Assembly (NCBI GenBank): GCA_946222625.1
Contig: CAMILJ010000114.1
Coordinates: 1 to 6,735, forward strand
Direction of reading: 5' to 3'
DNA length: 6,735 nt
Source: an uncultured Corynebacterium sp.
GTDB taxonomy: Bacteria; Actinomycetota; Actinomycetes; Mycobacteriales; Mycobacteriaceae
Shown here: positions 6,601 to 6,735 of the stretch, piece after piece
How the letters are laid out: each line of letters begins with the position of its first letter
Numbering within the stretch: position 1 is the first letter of the stretch
The notes under the pieces: generated by a model
Seen by the model: the letters and a program-made list of their open reading frames with translations, nothing else
What the model was told of the DNA's origin: nothing
Databases searched by the model: none
Position numbers and translations under genes: made by a program

Positions 6601-6735
6601 CTATTTGCCCAACGCCTTCAGCACCGCCTCACCAACACCCGCCGCCGACGTTGGGTTCTGGCCGGTGATCAGTTTGCCGTTGACGACGACGTGCTTGGTC
6701 ATCGGGATCTTGGCGGTGGTGTATTCGCCGGCCTG
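6601..6735 (-). CDS. DJ-1/PfpI family protein, C-terminal fragment (5' part outside window)
   Basis: The reverse strand reads 44 codons and a TAG stop at 6603-6601, entering from the right window edge with no start in view. The visible tail contains HVVVNGKLITGQNP followed by a short helical end, AAGVGEAVLKALGK. This is the typical C-terminus of DJ-1/PfpI (class I glutamine amidotransferase-like) proteins, such as Hsp31/HchA-type chaperones, glyoxalases or intracellular proteases. The catalytic cysteine lies upstream, beyond the window, so the exact activity cannot be judged. GC content is about 62%, higher than in the hsd genes. It converges on the small RNA and is probably part of the host backbone rather than of the restriction operon. 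Confidence 0.85.
   Translation of the reverse strand, partial: QAGEYTTAKIPMTKHVVVNGKLITGQNPTSAAGVGEAVLKALGK

Overview
The window carries one complete three-gene type I restriction-modification operon on the + strand, hsdM (330-1937), hsdS (about 1930-3147) and hsdR (3154-6408). It is flanked on the left by a short tandem repeat and on the right by a probable small structured RNA with a strong intrinsic terminator, then the 3' end of a convergent DJ-1/PfpI-family gene. The host is most likely a mid-to-high-GC actinobacterium. The clues are the flanking gene at about 62% GC, the protein style, Shine-Dalgarno-led genes, and a C-rich-looped small RNA resembling actinobacterial types. Corynebacterium is a reasonable guess, but the sequence does not prove it. 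The hsd genes are nearer 50-53% GC in the stretches sampled, which fits a horizontally mobile defence module in a richer backbone.

Layout. 1-111: two copies of a 57-bp unit, possibly the end of a longer array or mobile element cut by the window edge. 112-329: no convincing gene; the part next to hsdM holds a GATAAT -10-like element, two 8-bp palindromes overlapping and just upstream of it, and a good ribosome binding site. 330-6408: the operon, tightly coupled (8-nt overlap between M and S, 6-nt gap between S and R). 6409-6600: short repeats, a promoter-like element inside an inverted repeat, a roughly 110-nt RNA with a C7 hairpin loop, and a U-tailed terminator. 6601-6735: the last 44 codons of a DJ-1/PfpI protein on the minus strand.

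How the genes work together. HsdS carries two target recognition domains and reads a bipartite DNA site. Two HsdM plus one HsdS form an N6-adenine methyltransferase that protects host DNA. Adding HsdR (PD-(D/E)xK nuclease plus SF2 translocase) gives the complex that translocates and cuts unmodified invading DNA. Protein lengths, motif spacing and remembered sequence similarity place it with the EcoR124I (type IC) group. All catalytic motifs are intact, so the system looks functional.

I do not see an undescribed defence system. The least ordinary part is the RNA downstream of hsdR. It can be read either as a 6C-like small RNA or as an orphan attenuator with a 14-codon leader ORF.
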